A DNA stretch of 64,000 bases from DATAVB01 sp036267955 (GCA_036267955.1 DATAVB010000076.1:1-64000); one strand, 5' to 3'. Positions 8,050 through 19,059 are shown, counted from the stretch's first letter. Numbers and translations are program-made. Notes: generated by a model from the letters alone, not told the origin.

Positions 8050-10188
8050 CTACGCGGTGTGTTGTGAAGGCTCGGCCCAGAAAAAGGTCTCCGGATCGTA
8101 GACGGCCGGGGTCGGGTGACCCCAGGGACCGGAGAGGCCGCCCTGCGCGAGGTTGTCCGGGCCCGGCACGTTGTTCAGGTCCGTCTTCACCACCGTCACC
8201 GACGGCGGGTCATTGACGACACCCCAGAAGAACGGCCCGTCCTGCGTGTGGATCTTGATGATCTGCCACACCAACTGGGTGCGCTTCATCTGGTCCGGCT
8301 CGAGCTTCGCCTGGTCGTAGAACTTCCACATCTTGGCGATCGGGCCGCTGGGGTCCGGTTCGAGCCGCGCCGGATTGCGTTTCCACGGGTCGACATTCTT
8401 TTCCTCGTGCTCTTTTGCAGTGCCTCGCACGGCGTAAAATTCGCCCTCCAGCGGCGCCCAACGCTGGTTCTCGATCGGCACCAGCCAATACGGCTGCACC
8501 AGAATGCTGCCGACATTGCTGACATCCCAGTTGGTGTGGATCATCAGCTTGCCGGCTTCCCACTGGTCGCTGTAGTTCTGCGGGGGAATCGGGTTACGCG
8601 TCATGTGCAGGCCGACCGCCTTGCAGTCCGCGACAAGCTGATCATCGATCGCCTGTGAATCCTTGGACTGGTCGGCGGAGTAGTCGATCCGCAACGTCAG
8701 TTTCCCGCCGCCCGGCATTTCGACGTAACCGTCGCCGTCGCTGTCCTTCAGCCCGAGCTCGGCCAGCAGGCTCTTCGCCTTCGCCGGGTCGTATTTGCTG
8801 TACGAGTCGCGCCAGTCCTTGAAGCTCTGCTTTCCCTGGCTCCCGACGTTGAATTCCAACGAGCCCTGGCTGATCGTTCCGGTGGTCACTTCCCCGGTGT
8901 TGAAGAACTGCGCCTTGCGCAGCGTCGCCCGGTTGAATGCGTGCGAGAGGGCCTGCCGGAATTTCGGCTCGCGGAACAACGTGCGGAGCTTCTTATCCGG
9001 ATAGTCGTAATTGAGGAATCCCGCCCCTCCGGTGCCGGATCCGGTGCCCCACAGCAGCACCTTCATCTTGGACTTCTGCTGGCTCTGCTTGAGCGTCGAG
9101 ACGTTGTCGAGGCCGATCTGCATCCAGCCACCCTGGGTGAAGTCGACCTTGCCCTGCTGCACCTGCAGCTGCGCAACCTGGGCGTCCTGGACGAAGTTGT
9201 AATTGATCTCGTCGATGTACGGAAGCTGGTCGCCGTCCTTGGTCACCGCGTAGTAGTACGGATTGCGCTGCAGCACCATTCCCTGGTTGTTGTTGAACGA
9301 CTTGCATGTGTAACCGATGAGGGTCGGGCATTCCGGATTGCGCAGCCAGTCGGACTTGCTCTCCCACAACCCGCCGATGGTGTCCCAGGACTTGGGGACC
9401 TTCGGGTTGTACTTGGGGTGGAACGCTTTCAGGTAATGCTTCGGCAGCACCCAGATCGGGCCGTTCTTGCCGATCGCGCCCTTGACGTACGCGGCCATGT
9501 GCTCAGCGGTCAGCGGCGCCGGCGCGTCATAGGTCATCTTCAGCGTCGTGTCGTCCACCTTGGACATCTTCACCAGTGTGCCCTTGCCCGAGCGGCAGTC
9601 GTCCGGCGGCACCTGCGCGTAATGGCCGGGAAGCACGATGTCCTCCCACCAGAAGAGCACGTCATCGACGGTGAACGGCTCGCCGTCCGACCACTTCAGA
9701 CCCTTGCGGAAGTTGATCGTCCACTCGGAGGTATCGGCATTCGAGGACCAGGTCTCCGCGATGCCCGGCCCGATGTCCAGACCATCGTTGAGCCAACGCA
9801 TAGGTGAGTGACCGTAGAAATACTCACGGTTGGAATCCGCACCGGCGACGCCCTGGGCGGTGAAGACACTCAGTTGCAGCGTGCCGCCGTACTTGCCGCG
9901 CTTGACCCAGTTGTGCGGCACAACGTAGGGATTCTCCGGGAGGCGCTTTTCCAGCGCGGGCAGCTTTCCGGACTTCACTTGGGCGGCCAGGGTCGGCGAC
10001 TCAGTGAGTTTCTTCGGTGCGGCCAGCGGCTTTTTGGCTGAACCTTTACCGGTGCCCGAATCGCTCGAGGGCGAACTCGAGGAATTCGAGCCGTTGGAAC
10101 TGGAGCACGCACTCAGCGCCACTCCGCCGGCCGCCAGTGCGGAACCGTACAGAAACTTTCGGCGAGAGAGATTTCCCAGTTTGTCCAT
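8050..10188 (-). CDS. Tat-exported lipoprotein, ABC-transporter solute-binding protein (SBP family 5)
   Basis: Extracytoplasmic binding protein of the peptide/oligosaccharide class (712 residues). The N-terminus has a twin-arginine motif SRRKFLYG (8-15), a hydrophobic stretch and a lipobox LSAC with Cys28, followed by a Ser/Gly-rich linker. The mature part has family elements such as WTINFRKGLKWSDGEPFTVDDV and a C-terminal WGHPTPAVYDPETFFW. It is unusually long, as seen in family 5 proteins linked to polysaccharide use. No permease or ATPase gene is adjacent, so the membrane components are encoded elsewhere. A GGGAAGGG site sits about 12 nt before ATG 10188. A LacI-type operator is 144 bp upstream. 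Confidence 0.88.
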   Translation of the reverse strand: MDKLGNLSRRKFLYGSALAAGGVALSACSSSNGSNSSSSPSSDSGTGKGSAKKPLAAPKKLTESPTLAAQVKSGKLPALEKRLPENPYVVPHNWVKRGKYGGTLQLSVFTAQGVAGADSNREYFYGHSPMRWLNDGLDIGPGIAETWSSNADTSEWTINFRKGLKWSDGEPFTVDDVLFWWEDIVLPGHYAQVPPDDCRSGKGTLVKMSKVDDTTLKMTYDAPAPLTAEHMAAYVKGAIGKNGPIWVLPKHYLKAFHPKYNPKVPKSWDTIGGLWESKSDWLRNPECPTLIGYTCKSFNNNQGMVLQRNPYYYAVTKDGDQLPYIDEINYNFVQDAQVAQLQVQQGKVDFTQGGWMQIGLDNVSTLKQSQQKSKMKVLLWGTGSGTGGAGFLNYDYPDKKLRTLFREPKFRQALSHAFNRATLRKAQFFNTGEVTTGTISQGSLEFNVGSQGKQSFKDWRDSYSKYDPAKAKSLLAELGLKDSDGDGYVEMPGGGKLTLRIDYSADQSKDSQAIDDQLVADCKAVGLHMTRNPIPPQNYSDQWEAGKLMIHTNWDVSNVGSILVQPYWLVPIENQRWAPLEGEFYAVRGTAKEHEEKNVDPWKRNPARLEPDPSGPIAKMWKFYDQAKLEPDQMKRTQLVWQIIKIHTQDGPFFWGVVNDPPSVTVVKTDLNNVPGPDNLAQGGLSGPWGHPTPAVYDPETFFWAEPSQHTA

Positions 10189-10248
10189 TATGACGTGAAT
10201 CCCTTCCCTGCGCGTTGTCGGCGCGCCGCTGCCAATGTCAACGCTGCC

Positions 10249-10266
10249 TTAACAGGCTGTTTTAAT
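10249..10266. promoter_or_regulatory. palindrome AACAG-N-CTGTT in SBP upstream region
   Basis: TTAACAGGCTGTTTTAA is an AT-rich dyad inside an otherwise GC-rich 464-bp upstream region (10189-10652). It could be an operator or part of the promoter of the solute-binding-protein transcript. No regulator can be assigned. Confidence 0.3.
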
Positions 10267-10331
10267 AAGTCTCGATCAAGCGGGTCCGACCGGCGACCGG
10301 CACCTGCGGTGACAAGACAACCAGTCTCGAA

Positions 10332-10345
10332 GGAAAGCGCTTGCC
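10332..10345. promoter_or_regulatory. LacI-family operator-like palindrome
   Basis: GGAAAGCGCTTGCC is nearly a perfect dyad around the AAGCGCTT core typical of LacI/CcpA-type operators of sugar genes. It lies upstream of the solute-binding protein gene and suggests carbohydrate-responsive repression of the SBP-lyase-isomerase run. No LacI-family gene is present in the window. The rest of 10346-10652 holds degenerate GATTCC and CGAAAACTTT repeats and no convincing gene. Confidence 0.6.
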
Positions 10346-10652
10346 GATACGTTCGCACCGGCCACCGATCCTGTCAAGGCTGGGTTTCGCCATATTGCCC
10401 TCAGGTTACCGGCTGGAACGGCCCGTGCCGCGTACCTGGCCCGGTTAGCCATAATCGAAACTTTCGGCGATTCCACAGCAACTCATGACTCAATACGCCT
10501 GTTCCGCAGTAACCGAAAACTTTATTCACCGACCAGCCGTAGGCGTGCTGATTCCGGTGATTCCAGTGGCCTTTCCGAGGAATCACGATCTGCGCGTCGT
10601 CGGTGACCGGCTTACCGACGTGGTGGCGGAGAAAGTCCGAATTCGGCGGCCG

Positions 10653-11936
10653 TCAGGACACCGGATCCGCGCCGGAGTTTGCGCCAGATTCGGCGGCCCG
10701 GCCGAGCAGCAGGGCCCGTTCCCGTTCGTTCTTCGTCAACGCCGCCGCGCGTCCGAACTCCGCCCGCGCCTCGTCGTGCCGGCCGAGTTTCGCCAGCAGA
10801 TCACCACGCACGCTCGGCAGCAGGTGGTAGTCCTTGAGCCGCGGCTCGTCGGTAAGCTGGTCAACCAGCATCAGGCCGGTGGCCGGGCCGAAGGCCATCG
10901 ACAGCGCCACGGCCCGATTCAGCTCGACCACGGGTGACGGCATCTGCTGGGACAACGCGGCGTAGAGCGCGGCGATCCGCGGCCAGTCGGTCGCCTCTGC
11001 GGTGCGCGCCCGCGCATGGCAGGCGGCGATCGCGGCCTGCAACGTGTACGGCCCGCGGGAACTGTCAAGTTCCTCGGCCCGCTGCAGCGCGGCAAGACCG
11101 CGCCCGATCAGCATCTGGTTCCACCGCGCCCGGTCCTGGTCCAGCAGCAGGATCGGCGCTCCGGACGCATCTACCCGCGCAGCGGCCCGGGACGCCTGGA
11201 TCTCCAGCAGCGCCACCAACCCGTGCACCTCGGGCTCTTTCGGCATCAGCTCGGCCACGATCCGGCCGAGCCGCAGGGCCTCCTCGCACAGCGACGGGCG
11301 CAGCCAGTCATCCCCCGCGGTCGCCGAATAGCCCTCGTTGAAGACCAGATAGATGACCTCGAGCACCGAGGCCAACCGCACGCCCAGCCCGACGCCCTGC
11401 GGCACCTCGAACGGGACCTTGGCATCGGCCAGGGTCCGCTTGGCTCGGACGATGCGCTGCGCGATGGTCGGTTCCGGGACCAGGAACGCCCGCGCGATCT
11501 CCGGGGTGGTCAGCCCGCCCAGCAGCCGGAGCGTCAGCGCCACCCGGGCCTCGGCGGACAGCACCGGATGGCAGGCGGTGAAGACCAGCCGCAGCAGATC
11601 GTCGCCGATGTCGTCATCGAGCGCGTCGAGGTCCGGCTCGCCGATGTCCGGCCGAGTCTCCAGGTCGCGACCGATCTCGGTGACCTTGCGTTCGAACCGT
11701 TCCCGCCGGCGCAACGTGTCGATGGCGCGCCGTTTCGCGGTGGCCATCAGCCAGGCGCCCGGATTGCGCGGCAGGCCCTCCTGCGGCCACTGCTCGAGTG
11801 CCGCCACCAGGGCGTCCTGGGCCAGCTCCTCGGCCAGGCCGACGTCGCGCACCATCCGCGCGACGCCGGCGATCACCCGCGCCGATTCGATCCGCCAGAC
11901 CGCCTCGATCGCGCCGTGCGTGTCCGACGCCGTCAT
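10653..11936 (-). CDS. ECF42-type RNA polymerase sigma factor with C-terminal TPR-like extension
   Basis: Sigma-70 family factor of 427 residues. The sigma2 region holds ELAQDALVAALEQWP and NPGAWLMATAKRRAIDTLRRRERF; the sigma4 region holds LRLLGGLTTPEIARAFLVPEPTIAQRIVRAKRTL. About 230 further residues form the helical repeat extension (NEGYSATAG, LCEEALRLGRIVAELMP, YHLLPSVRGDLLAKLGRHDEARAEFGRAAALT) that defines the ECF42 group. ATG 11936 is chosen; TTG 11945 is an alternative, and neither has a clear ribosome site. It ends a three-gene run with two YCII/DGPF proteins, the known partners of this group. No anti-sigma gene is adjacent, as is usual for ECF42. Confidence 0.9.
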   Translation of the reverse strand: MTASDTHGAIEAVWRIESARVIAGVARMVRDVGLAEELAQDALVAALEQWPQEGLPRNPGAWLMATAKRRAIDTLRRRERFERKVTEIGRDLETRPDIGEPDLDALDDDIGDDLLRLVFTACHPVLSAEARVALTLRLLGGLTTPEIARAFLVPEPTIAQRIVRAKRTLADAKVPFEVPQGVGLGVRLASVLEVIYLVFNEGYSATAGDDWLRPSLCEEALRLGRIVAELMPKEPEVHGLVALLEIQASRAAARVDASGAPILLLDQDRARWNQMLIGRGLAALQRAEELDSSRGPYTLQAAIAACHARARTAEATDWPRIAALYAALSQQMPSPVVELNRAVALSMAFGPATGLMLVDQLTDEPRLKDYHLLPSVRGDLLAKLGRHDEARAEFGRAAALTKNERERALLLGRAAESGANSGADPVS

Positions 11937-11976
11937 GGTTCGCAATCAGAGCAGGTCACCCACCGGACGGCAAGAC

Positions 11977-12417
11977 TCACGCCTCACGTTTACTGGCGGC
12001 CGCGGCCTCGCCGCGGTGCCGTTCCTCCTGAGCGCGCAACTCCGGGGTGAACCTGTCGCCGAAGTCATCGATCTCGTAGACCCGGCGAAGCTCGATCCTG
12101 GCCTGGCCGTGCCCGTCGAGCGCCGGCCAGCGCTTCACCCATTCGATCGCCTCGTCCTTCGAGGCCACCTCAATGATCGAGAACCCGGCGATCAGTTCCT
12201 TCGCCTCGGTGAACGGACCGTCGAGCACGGTCGGTTTCCCGCCGGAGAACGCGACCCGGGCCCCGGCCGAGCTCGGCAGCAGCCCTTCGCCGCCGACCAT
12301 GACACCGGCGTTGATCAGCTCCTCGTTGTACCGGCCCATCGCCTCGAGCAGTTCCCGGCTGGGCAGCTCGCCCGCTTCGGACTCCTCGTCGGCCCTGCGG
12401 ATCACCATGAATCGCAT
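11977..12417 (-). CDS. YCII-related DGPF-domain protein, second copy
   Basis: Small cytosolic protein of 146 residues from the YCII/YciI superfamily, ferredoxin-like fold with no proven reaction in this subgroup. The diagnostic motif DGPFTEAKELIAGF is present, together with an N-terminal MRFMVIRRADEESEAG start. It lies 19 bp after the first DGPF gene and 40 bp before the ECF42 sigma gene, so the three are likely one transcript. It differs from its neighbour by a longer basic C-terminus. Role inferred from context: accessory to or controlled by the sigma factor. Confidence 0.85.
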   Translation of the reverse strand: MRFMVIRRADEESEAGELPSRELLEAMGRYNEELINAGVMVGGEGLLPSSAGARVAFSGGKPTVLDGPFTEAKELIAGFSIIEVASKDEAIEWVKRWPALDGHGQARIELRRVYEIDDFGDRFTPELRAQEERHRGEAAAASKREA

Positions 12418-12436
12418 CTGCCTGGTCCCAACCTCT

Positions 12437-12868
12437 CTATTTACCTTGATCGCCAGCGGCTTCGGCGGCCTGGGCGCGCAGCCGTTCGTTCTGCTCGCGC
12501 AGCTCCGGAGTCATCGCCTCGCCAAAGTCCTCAGCCTCGAAGATCTGCCGGATCTCGATCGCGCCGGACGGGATCGGAGCGCGGCGGGCCCACTCGACGG
12601 CCTCCTCCTTCGACCGGGCTGCGATCACCCAGTAGCCGGCGACCAGTTCCTTCGCCTCGGTGAACGGACCGTCGAGCACCGTCGGTTTGCCATCGGAGAA
12701 CGACACCAGGGCACCCTCGGAGCTGGGGTGCAGCCCGTCCGCGGCGAGCAGGACGCCGGCCTTCACCAGCTCCTCGTTGTACCGGCCCATGGTGGCGAAG
12801 TCCTCTTCGCTGGGCAGCCCGCCGGCCTCGCTGATGTCGTCCGCTTTCACCATCATCATGAAACGCAT
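12437..12868 (-). CDS. YCII-related DGPF-domain protein, first copy
   Basis: Paralogue of the following gene, 143 residues, with MRFMMMVKADDISEAGG at the start and DGPFTEAKELVAGYWVI in the middle. The C-terminus is QNERLRAQAAEAAG. ATG 12868 follows GAGGAGAG at good spacing. It is the first gene of the DGPF-DGPF-ECF42 run, and a candidate ECF42-dependent promoter lies about 57-83 bp upstream. A cytosolic enzyme or ligand-binding role is possible but not shown. Confidence 0.87.
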   Translation of the reverse strand: MRFMMMVKADDISEAGGLPSEEDFATMGRYNEELVKAGVLLAADGLHPSSEGALVSFSDGKPTVLDGPFTEAKELVAGYWVIAARSKEEAVEWARRAPIPSGAIEIRQIFEAEDFGEAMTPELREQNERLRAQAAEAAGDQGK

Positions 12869-12924
12869 CGTCGAACTCTCCTCACAGCATCGGTGCCGGC
12901 CGTGTCAACCGGCTCTGCTAACGC

Positions 12925-12951
12925 GTCGAACAACGGTCGACGACCTCGACA
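12925..12951 (-). promoter_or_regulatory. candidate ECF42-dependent promoter
   Basis: Reading leftwards, TGTCGA (12951-12946), a 17-nt spacer and CGAC (12928-12925) precede the first DGPF gene. TGTCGA at -35 with a CGA/CGT-type -10 is the motif reported for ECF42 factors. If used, the run would be autoregulated with a leader of about 50 nt. Confidence 0.5.
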
Positions 12952-12980
12952 CCGCTCCGAAATCTTTTTCGGCGCGACCC

Positions 12981-13604
12981 TCAGACCGCGCTGGGACCGG
13001 ACTCCGAGCTGGCGTGGAAGAGCCGATAGTAGAGATAGCCAGCGGTCTCCCGGGCGATGTAGCGCAGTTCGGTGGCGCGGGTCCGGACCGCCGGGCCGGA
13101 ATGGGTCGGTGAGGTCGCCGCGGTGATGCCCTGGTCCTGGGCCATTTTCTGCGACCGCAGCTCATGCCAGGGGTCGGTGACCAGCACCGCCGAGTGCCAG
13201 TCGTGCTGTTTGAAGACGACGCTGGCCGCCTTCATGCTCTGCAGCGTGTCACTGCCCTTCCCGACCGGGAAGAGCGCGCTGGCCGGGACGCCGCGCTGCT
13301 GCAGCCACTGCGCACCGGAGCCGGCCTCGGTGTACTGGTCACCCTTGCGGTTGCCGCCGACGGTGACGACCCGCGGCGCGACGCCCGCCTGGTAAAGCTC
13401 CAGCGCGTGCTGCAGCCGGGAGGCGAAGACCTCCGACGGACGGCCGTTGTACTGCGAGGCGCCGAGCACAACGATCGCGTCGGAGTGCGGCCGGTTGTCC
13501 TCCCGGGCCACCTGCCAGACCCGGACCACCGTGGCCGCGACCACCAGCACGGCCGAGAGCACGACCGCGCCGAGGAATCCCCGAATGGCCTTGCCCACGG
13601 TCAT
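12981..13604 (-). CDS. YdcF/SanA-type DUF218 membrane protein
   Basis: Single-pass membrane protein of 207 residues with a DUF218 domain, a family linked to cell-envelope functions in ElyC and SanA. A hydrophobic anchor FLGAVVLSAVLVVAATVV lies near residues 9-26. The domain begins with DAIVVLGASQYNGRPS and holds PRVVTVGG, TLQSMKAA and AVLVTDPWHELRS. ATG 13604 is chosen because GGGGG precedes it by five bases. Frames starting further upstream would enter the ppdK terminator hairpin. The exact enzymatic role is unknown. Confidence 0.8.
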   Translation of the reverse strand: MTVGKAIRGFLGAVVLSAVLVVAATVVRVWQVAREDNRPHSDAIVVLGASQYNGRPSEVFASRLQHALELYQAGVAPRVVTVGGNRKGDQYTEAGSGAQWLQQRGVPASALFPVGKGSDTLQSMKAASVVFKQHDWHSAVLVTDPWHELRSQKMAQDQGITAATSPTHSGPAVRTRATELRYIARETAGYLYYRLFHASSESGPSAV

Positions 13605-13637
13605 TCCGGCCCCCATTCGCAACGTCTGGCACAAAGA

Positions 13638-13685
13638 GATCGGGACGGGCCCGGTACGCATTGGCGTACCGAACCCGTCCCGATC
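13638..13685 (-). terminator. hairpin terminator of ppdK
   Basis: GATCGGGACGGG pairs with CCCGTCCCGATC, and inside it GTACGC pairs with GCGTAC around ATTG. On the minus strand the stem is followed by TCTTTGT. It begins 18 bp past the ppdK stop. Confidence 0.75.
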
Positions 13686-13702
13686 ATGGCAGACGGATCA
13701 GC

Positions 13703-16396
<2,694 letters not shown>

Positions 16397-16485
16397 GGGT
16401 GTTGCTCCTCAGGTGGCTCGACAGCTAACTCGACGGCGTACAGCAATGAACGAATCTAGTGGTCGCCGCCCGAACACCCGCGCGA

Positions 16486-16532
16486 GCCCCTGCGCGGGGC
16501 ACTATCAGAGCCCGACCGCCTCTGCGGTCGGG
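16486..16532 (-). terminator. double hairpin after ABC exporter genes
   Basis: CCCGACCGC-CTCT-GCGGTCGGG (16511-16532) is a perfect 9-bp stem just past the permease stop on the minus strand, followed by a second stem GCCCC-TGCGC-GGGGC. There is no strong T-tract, so it may be a factor-assisted terminator. Confidence 0.5.
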
Positions 16533-16554
16533 TCCACCCGGTACGGAATGGATC

Positions 16555-17454
16555 TCAGGCGGCGAGGCGGCGGTACTTGCGTACTGCCAACCAGCCGAAA
16601 ACAAGGGTAAACCCTGCGGTCCAGGCCAGGGACTGCAGCACCAGGGAGACCGTCCCCTGCCCGCCGAGCAGACCGGCCCGCATCTGCGGGGTGATGTCGC
16701 CGAGGACGAGCGAGCGCACCGCATTGACGACGACCGAGACCGGCTGGTGGTCGGCGAACGCCTTGAGCCAGCCGGGCATGGTGGAGGTCGGGACGAACGC
16801 GCTGCTGGCGAAGGTGAGCGGGAACACCACCGGGAAGGTGGCCGCGTTGACCGCCTCCACGCTGCTGACCGACATGCCAACGATCGCGAAGACGAACGAG
16901 ATGGACAGCGCGAAACCCAGCAGCAGCACGACGCCGAGCAGCAGCCCGCCGAAGGACTGCGGCCGGAACCCGACCGCCACTCCGACCAGGATCAGGATCA
17001 CGACCTGGACCAGGTTGTTGAGCGAGTCGGCGATCGCCCGACCGGCCAGGACCGCGCTGCGGGCCATCGGGAGCGACCGCAGCCGGTCGATGAACCCCTT
17101 CTGCAGGTCGTCGCAGAGCCCGAATCCGGTGGTGCCGGCGGAGAAGATCGCGGTCTGAACGGCGATGCCCGGGACCAGGTAGGTCACGTAGTCCACGCCC
17201 TGCAGGCCGCTGATGGCGCCGCCGAACACGTATCGGAAGAGCAGGGTGAACATGATCGGCGACAGCAGCGAGAAGACCACCTGGTCGGGCGAGCGCAGCA
17301 GCCGCAACAGGTTGCGCCGGGCCATCGCGACGGCATCGGAGAACGCGTACGAGACCCGGTGCTGGCCGCGCAATGCGCCCGCGGCGGACCCGATCAGCTC
17401 CTCGGCCGAGCGCGGCGCCAGCTCGCGGACCGGCGTCTTCGTCGTCTCGGTCAT
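16555..17454 (-). CDS. ABC-2 type exporter permease (DrrB-like)
   Basis: Membrane component of an export ABC transporter, 299 residues. Six hydrophobic segments are visible, starting with VVFSLLSPIMFTLLFRYVF and ending with VLQSLAWTAGFTLVFGWLAV. The motif FIDRLRSLPMARSAVLAGR between segments is typical of the ABC-2/DrrB family. The start ATG 17454 overlaps the stop of the ATPase gene by four bases (ATGA), so the two are translationally coupled. Substrates of this family are often lipids or polyketide drugs; none can be assigned here. Confidence 0.9.
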   Translation of the reverse strand: MTETTKTPVRELAPRSAEELIGSAAGALRGQHRVSYAFSDAVAMARRNLLRLLRSPDQVVFSLLSPIMFTLLFRYVFGGAISGLQGVDYVTYLVPGIAVQTAIFSAGTTGFGLCDDLQKGFIDRLRSLPMARSAVLAGRAIADSLNNLVQVVILILVGVAVGFRPQSFGGLLLGVVLLLGFALSISFVFAIVGMSVSSVEAVNAATFPVVFPLTFASSAFVPTSTMPGWLKAFADHQPVSVVVNAVRSLVLGDITPQMRAGLLGGQGTVSLVLQSLAWTAGFTLVFGWLAVRKYRRLAA

Positions 17455-18440
17455 GCCGACTTCTCCTTGGGCTGGGCTGGATCTCCCTCGTCGGGAGCTT
17501 CCTCGGCGACGTGGCCGGTCAGGGAAAGGAAGACGTCATCCAGGCTCGGCTCCCGGACCTCGAGCCCGGCGATGCCGATGGAATGGTCGTTGAGCGCACC
17601 GACGACCTGGGACAGCAGGGCGGCGCCGTCCTGGGTGGTGACCCGTACGGTCGAGGCGTCACGCACGGGCGGGATCTCACCGAGCCCGGCGACCGCGGAC
17701 TCTGCCCGCTCGGCCAGCGCCTCGTCGGCGAGCCGGACCTCGATGATGGTGGCGCCAAGCTTCGATTTCAGCTGGGCCGAGGTGCCCTCGGCGATGACCC
17801 GTCCGTGGTCGATGACGCAGATCTGATCGGCCAGCCGGTCGGCCTCCTCCAGATACTGCGTGGTGAGCAGCAGGGTCGTGCCGGCCTCGACGAGCTCCTC
17901 GATGATCGCCCACAGGTCGATCCGGGAGCGCGGGTCCAGCCCCGTGGTCGGCTCGTCCAGGAAGAGCACCGGAGCCCGGGCCACCAGCGCCGCGGCGAGG
18001 TCGAGGCGGCGGCGCATGCCACCGGAGTAGGTCTTGGCCCGGCGACCGGCCGCGTCCGCCAGGCCGAACCGGTCGAGCAGCTCGCCGGCCCGGTCGCGCG
18101 AGTCGGCCCGCGACAGGTGGTTGAGCTTGCCGACCAGCTGCAGGTTTTCCCGGCCGGTGAGGTTTTCATCGACGGCCGCGTTCTGCCCGGCCAGCCCGAT
18201 CAACCGGCGCACCGCGTCCGGATGCTCCACGACATTGACGCCGGCCACCTCGGCCCGGCCGGAGTCCGGCTGCAGCAGCGTGGTCAGCACCCGCACCGCG
18301 GTGGTCTTGCCGGCGCCGTTGGGCCCGAGCAGGCCCAACACGGTGCCCGCCTCGACCGTGAGGCTCACCCCGTCCAGCGCTCGCACGCCGCCACGGTAGG
18401 TCTTGACCAGATTCTCGGCGACGACCGCCGGCGCGCTCAT
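17451..18440 (-). CDS. ABC exporter ATP-binding protein (DrrA-like)
   Basis: ATPase of 329 residues that powers the adjacent permease. Seen: Walker A GPNGAGKTT, the Q-loop region, signature YSGGMRRRLDLAAAL, Walker B LFLDEPTTGLDPRSR and a C-terminal DrrA-type extension ending before KEKSA. ATG 18440 (MSAPAVVAENLVKTY) is chosen; an in-frame upstream extension would only translate three 15-bp DNA repeats. No clear Shine-Dalgarno is seen. Repeats at 18451-18510 lie directly upstream and may be regulatory. Family is certain, substrate unknown. Confidence 0.92.
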   Translation of the reverse strand: MSAPAVVAENLVKTYRGGVRALDGVSLTVEAGTVLGLLGPNGAGKTTAVRVLTTLLQPDSGRAEVAGVNVVEHPDAVRRLIGLAGQNAAVDENLTGRENLQLVGKLNHLSRADSRDRAGELLDRFGLADAAGRRAKTYSGGMRRRLDLAAALVARAPVLFLDEPTTGLDPRSRIDLWAIIEELVEAGTTLLLTTQYLEEADRLADQICVIDHGRVIAEGTSAQLKSKLGATIIEVRLADEALAERAESAVAGLGEIPPVRDASTVRVTTQDGAALLSQVVGALNDHSIGIAGLEVREPSLDDVFLSLTGHVAEEAPDEGDPAQPKEKSA

Positions 18441-18450
18441 CGCGCACCCG

Positions 18451-18510
18451 AACCGGACACCACTGAACCGGACTGGATCAAACCGGACTGGATCAAACCG
18501 GACTGGATCG
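18451..18510. repeat. 15-bp direct repeats upstream of DrrA-like gene
   Basis: The unit AACCGGACTGGATCA occurs three times in tandem (18466, 18481, 18496), with a diverged fourth copy AACCGGACACCACTG at 18451. The array starts 11 bp upstream of the ATPase start codon and could act as a repeated operator or be a slippage tract. Confidence 0.75.
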
Positions 18511-18699
18511 AACGGGAAAGCACCCGGGAAATCGTATTCACCCGCGCAGGGTATCCGGACCGGCCGACAAAAGCCGCCAGAGTTTTCCACGGGCGAACAA
18601 ATTCGTCCGTCGCAACGTCCGTAATGCGCCGGCGAGCCCGGGTCTTTATTGGGACATCCGACAAATTACTGAGCACAGGAAGATATCTGTCCGTCGCAT

Positions 18700-18909
18700 T
18701 CATGCCGGCCTGCGGTCGATCCGCGACCGCCCCGCCGATTGGGCCAGGACGCGCGCGGCCGTCCACAGCTGAAAACGCTCGGCCAGCGTCATTCGCGAAT
18801 AGTCCTCGGCATCGAGGTCGGTGCAGGTGGCCCGCACCCACCGCAGCGCGGGATGCGAGAGCCCCGGAACCGGTGGTCGGGTGGAGCGGGCGGCGATCGG
18901 CTCTGTCAT
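18700..18909 (-). CDS. small hypothetical protein
   Basis: Possible 69-residue protein starting MTEPIAARS and holding a charged helical stretch DLDAEDYSRMTLAERFQLWTA. Codon use is GC-rich in the third position. The frame continues upstream into palindrome A1, which is unlikely to be coding. No family recognised and no clear ribosome site. The remaining sequence 18511-18699 is comparatively AT-rich and holds no convincing gene. Confidence 0.4.
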   Translation of the reverse strand: MTEPIAARSTRPPVPGLSHPALRWVRATCTDLDAEDYSRMTLAERFQLWTAARVLAQSAGRSRIDRRPA

Positions 18910-18956
18910 GTCCGGAACCGTATGACCGGGCACCGACAATTCCGCCGCCGTTCCGC

Positions 18957-19017
18957 GTTGATCATGCGGAAACTGTTGCGGACACGCCGGTACGGGCAAC
19001 AGTGTCCGCATGATCAA
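18957..19017. repeat. GATC-ended palindrome, family A copy 1
   Basis: Arms of 23 bp beginning GTTGATCATGCGGA pair with one mismatch around the loop GGACACGCCGGTACG. It lies between the glycyl-tRNA synthetase stop and the small gene. Two other copies share arms and loop core (30805-30863 and 41255-41318). Confidence 0.85.
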
Positions 19018-19059
19018 CACCGGCTGGGCGGGGCTCAGCCGAGGCTGGGTCGGCGAGGC

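Noticed and set aside
10195..10652. Short open frames in the SBP upstream gap
   Set aside because: No ribosome sites, no domain and composition below the coding bias of neighbours; treated as regulatory sequence.
18441..18590. N-terminal extension of the DrrA-like ATPase
   Set aside because: It would translate the 15-bp DNA repeats as FDPVR units; the ABC fold starts just after ATG 18440.
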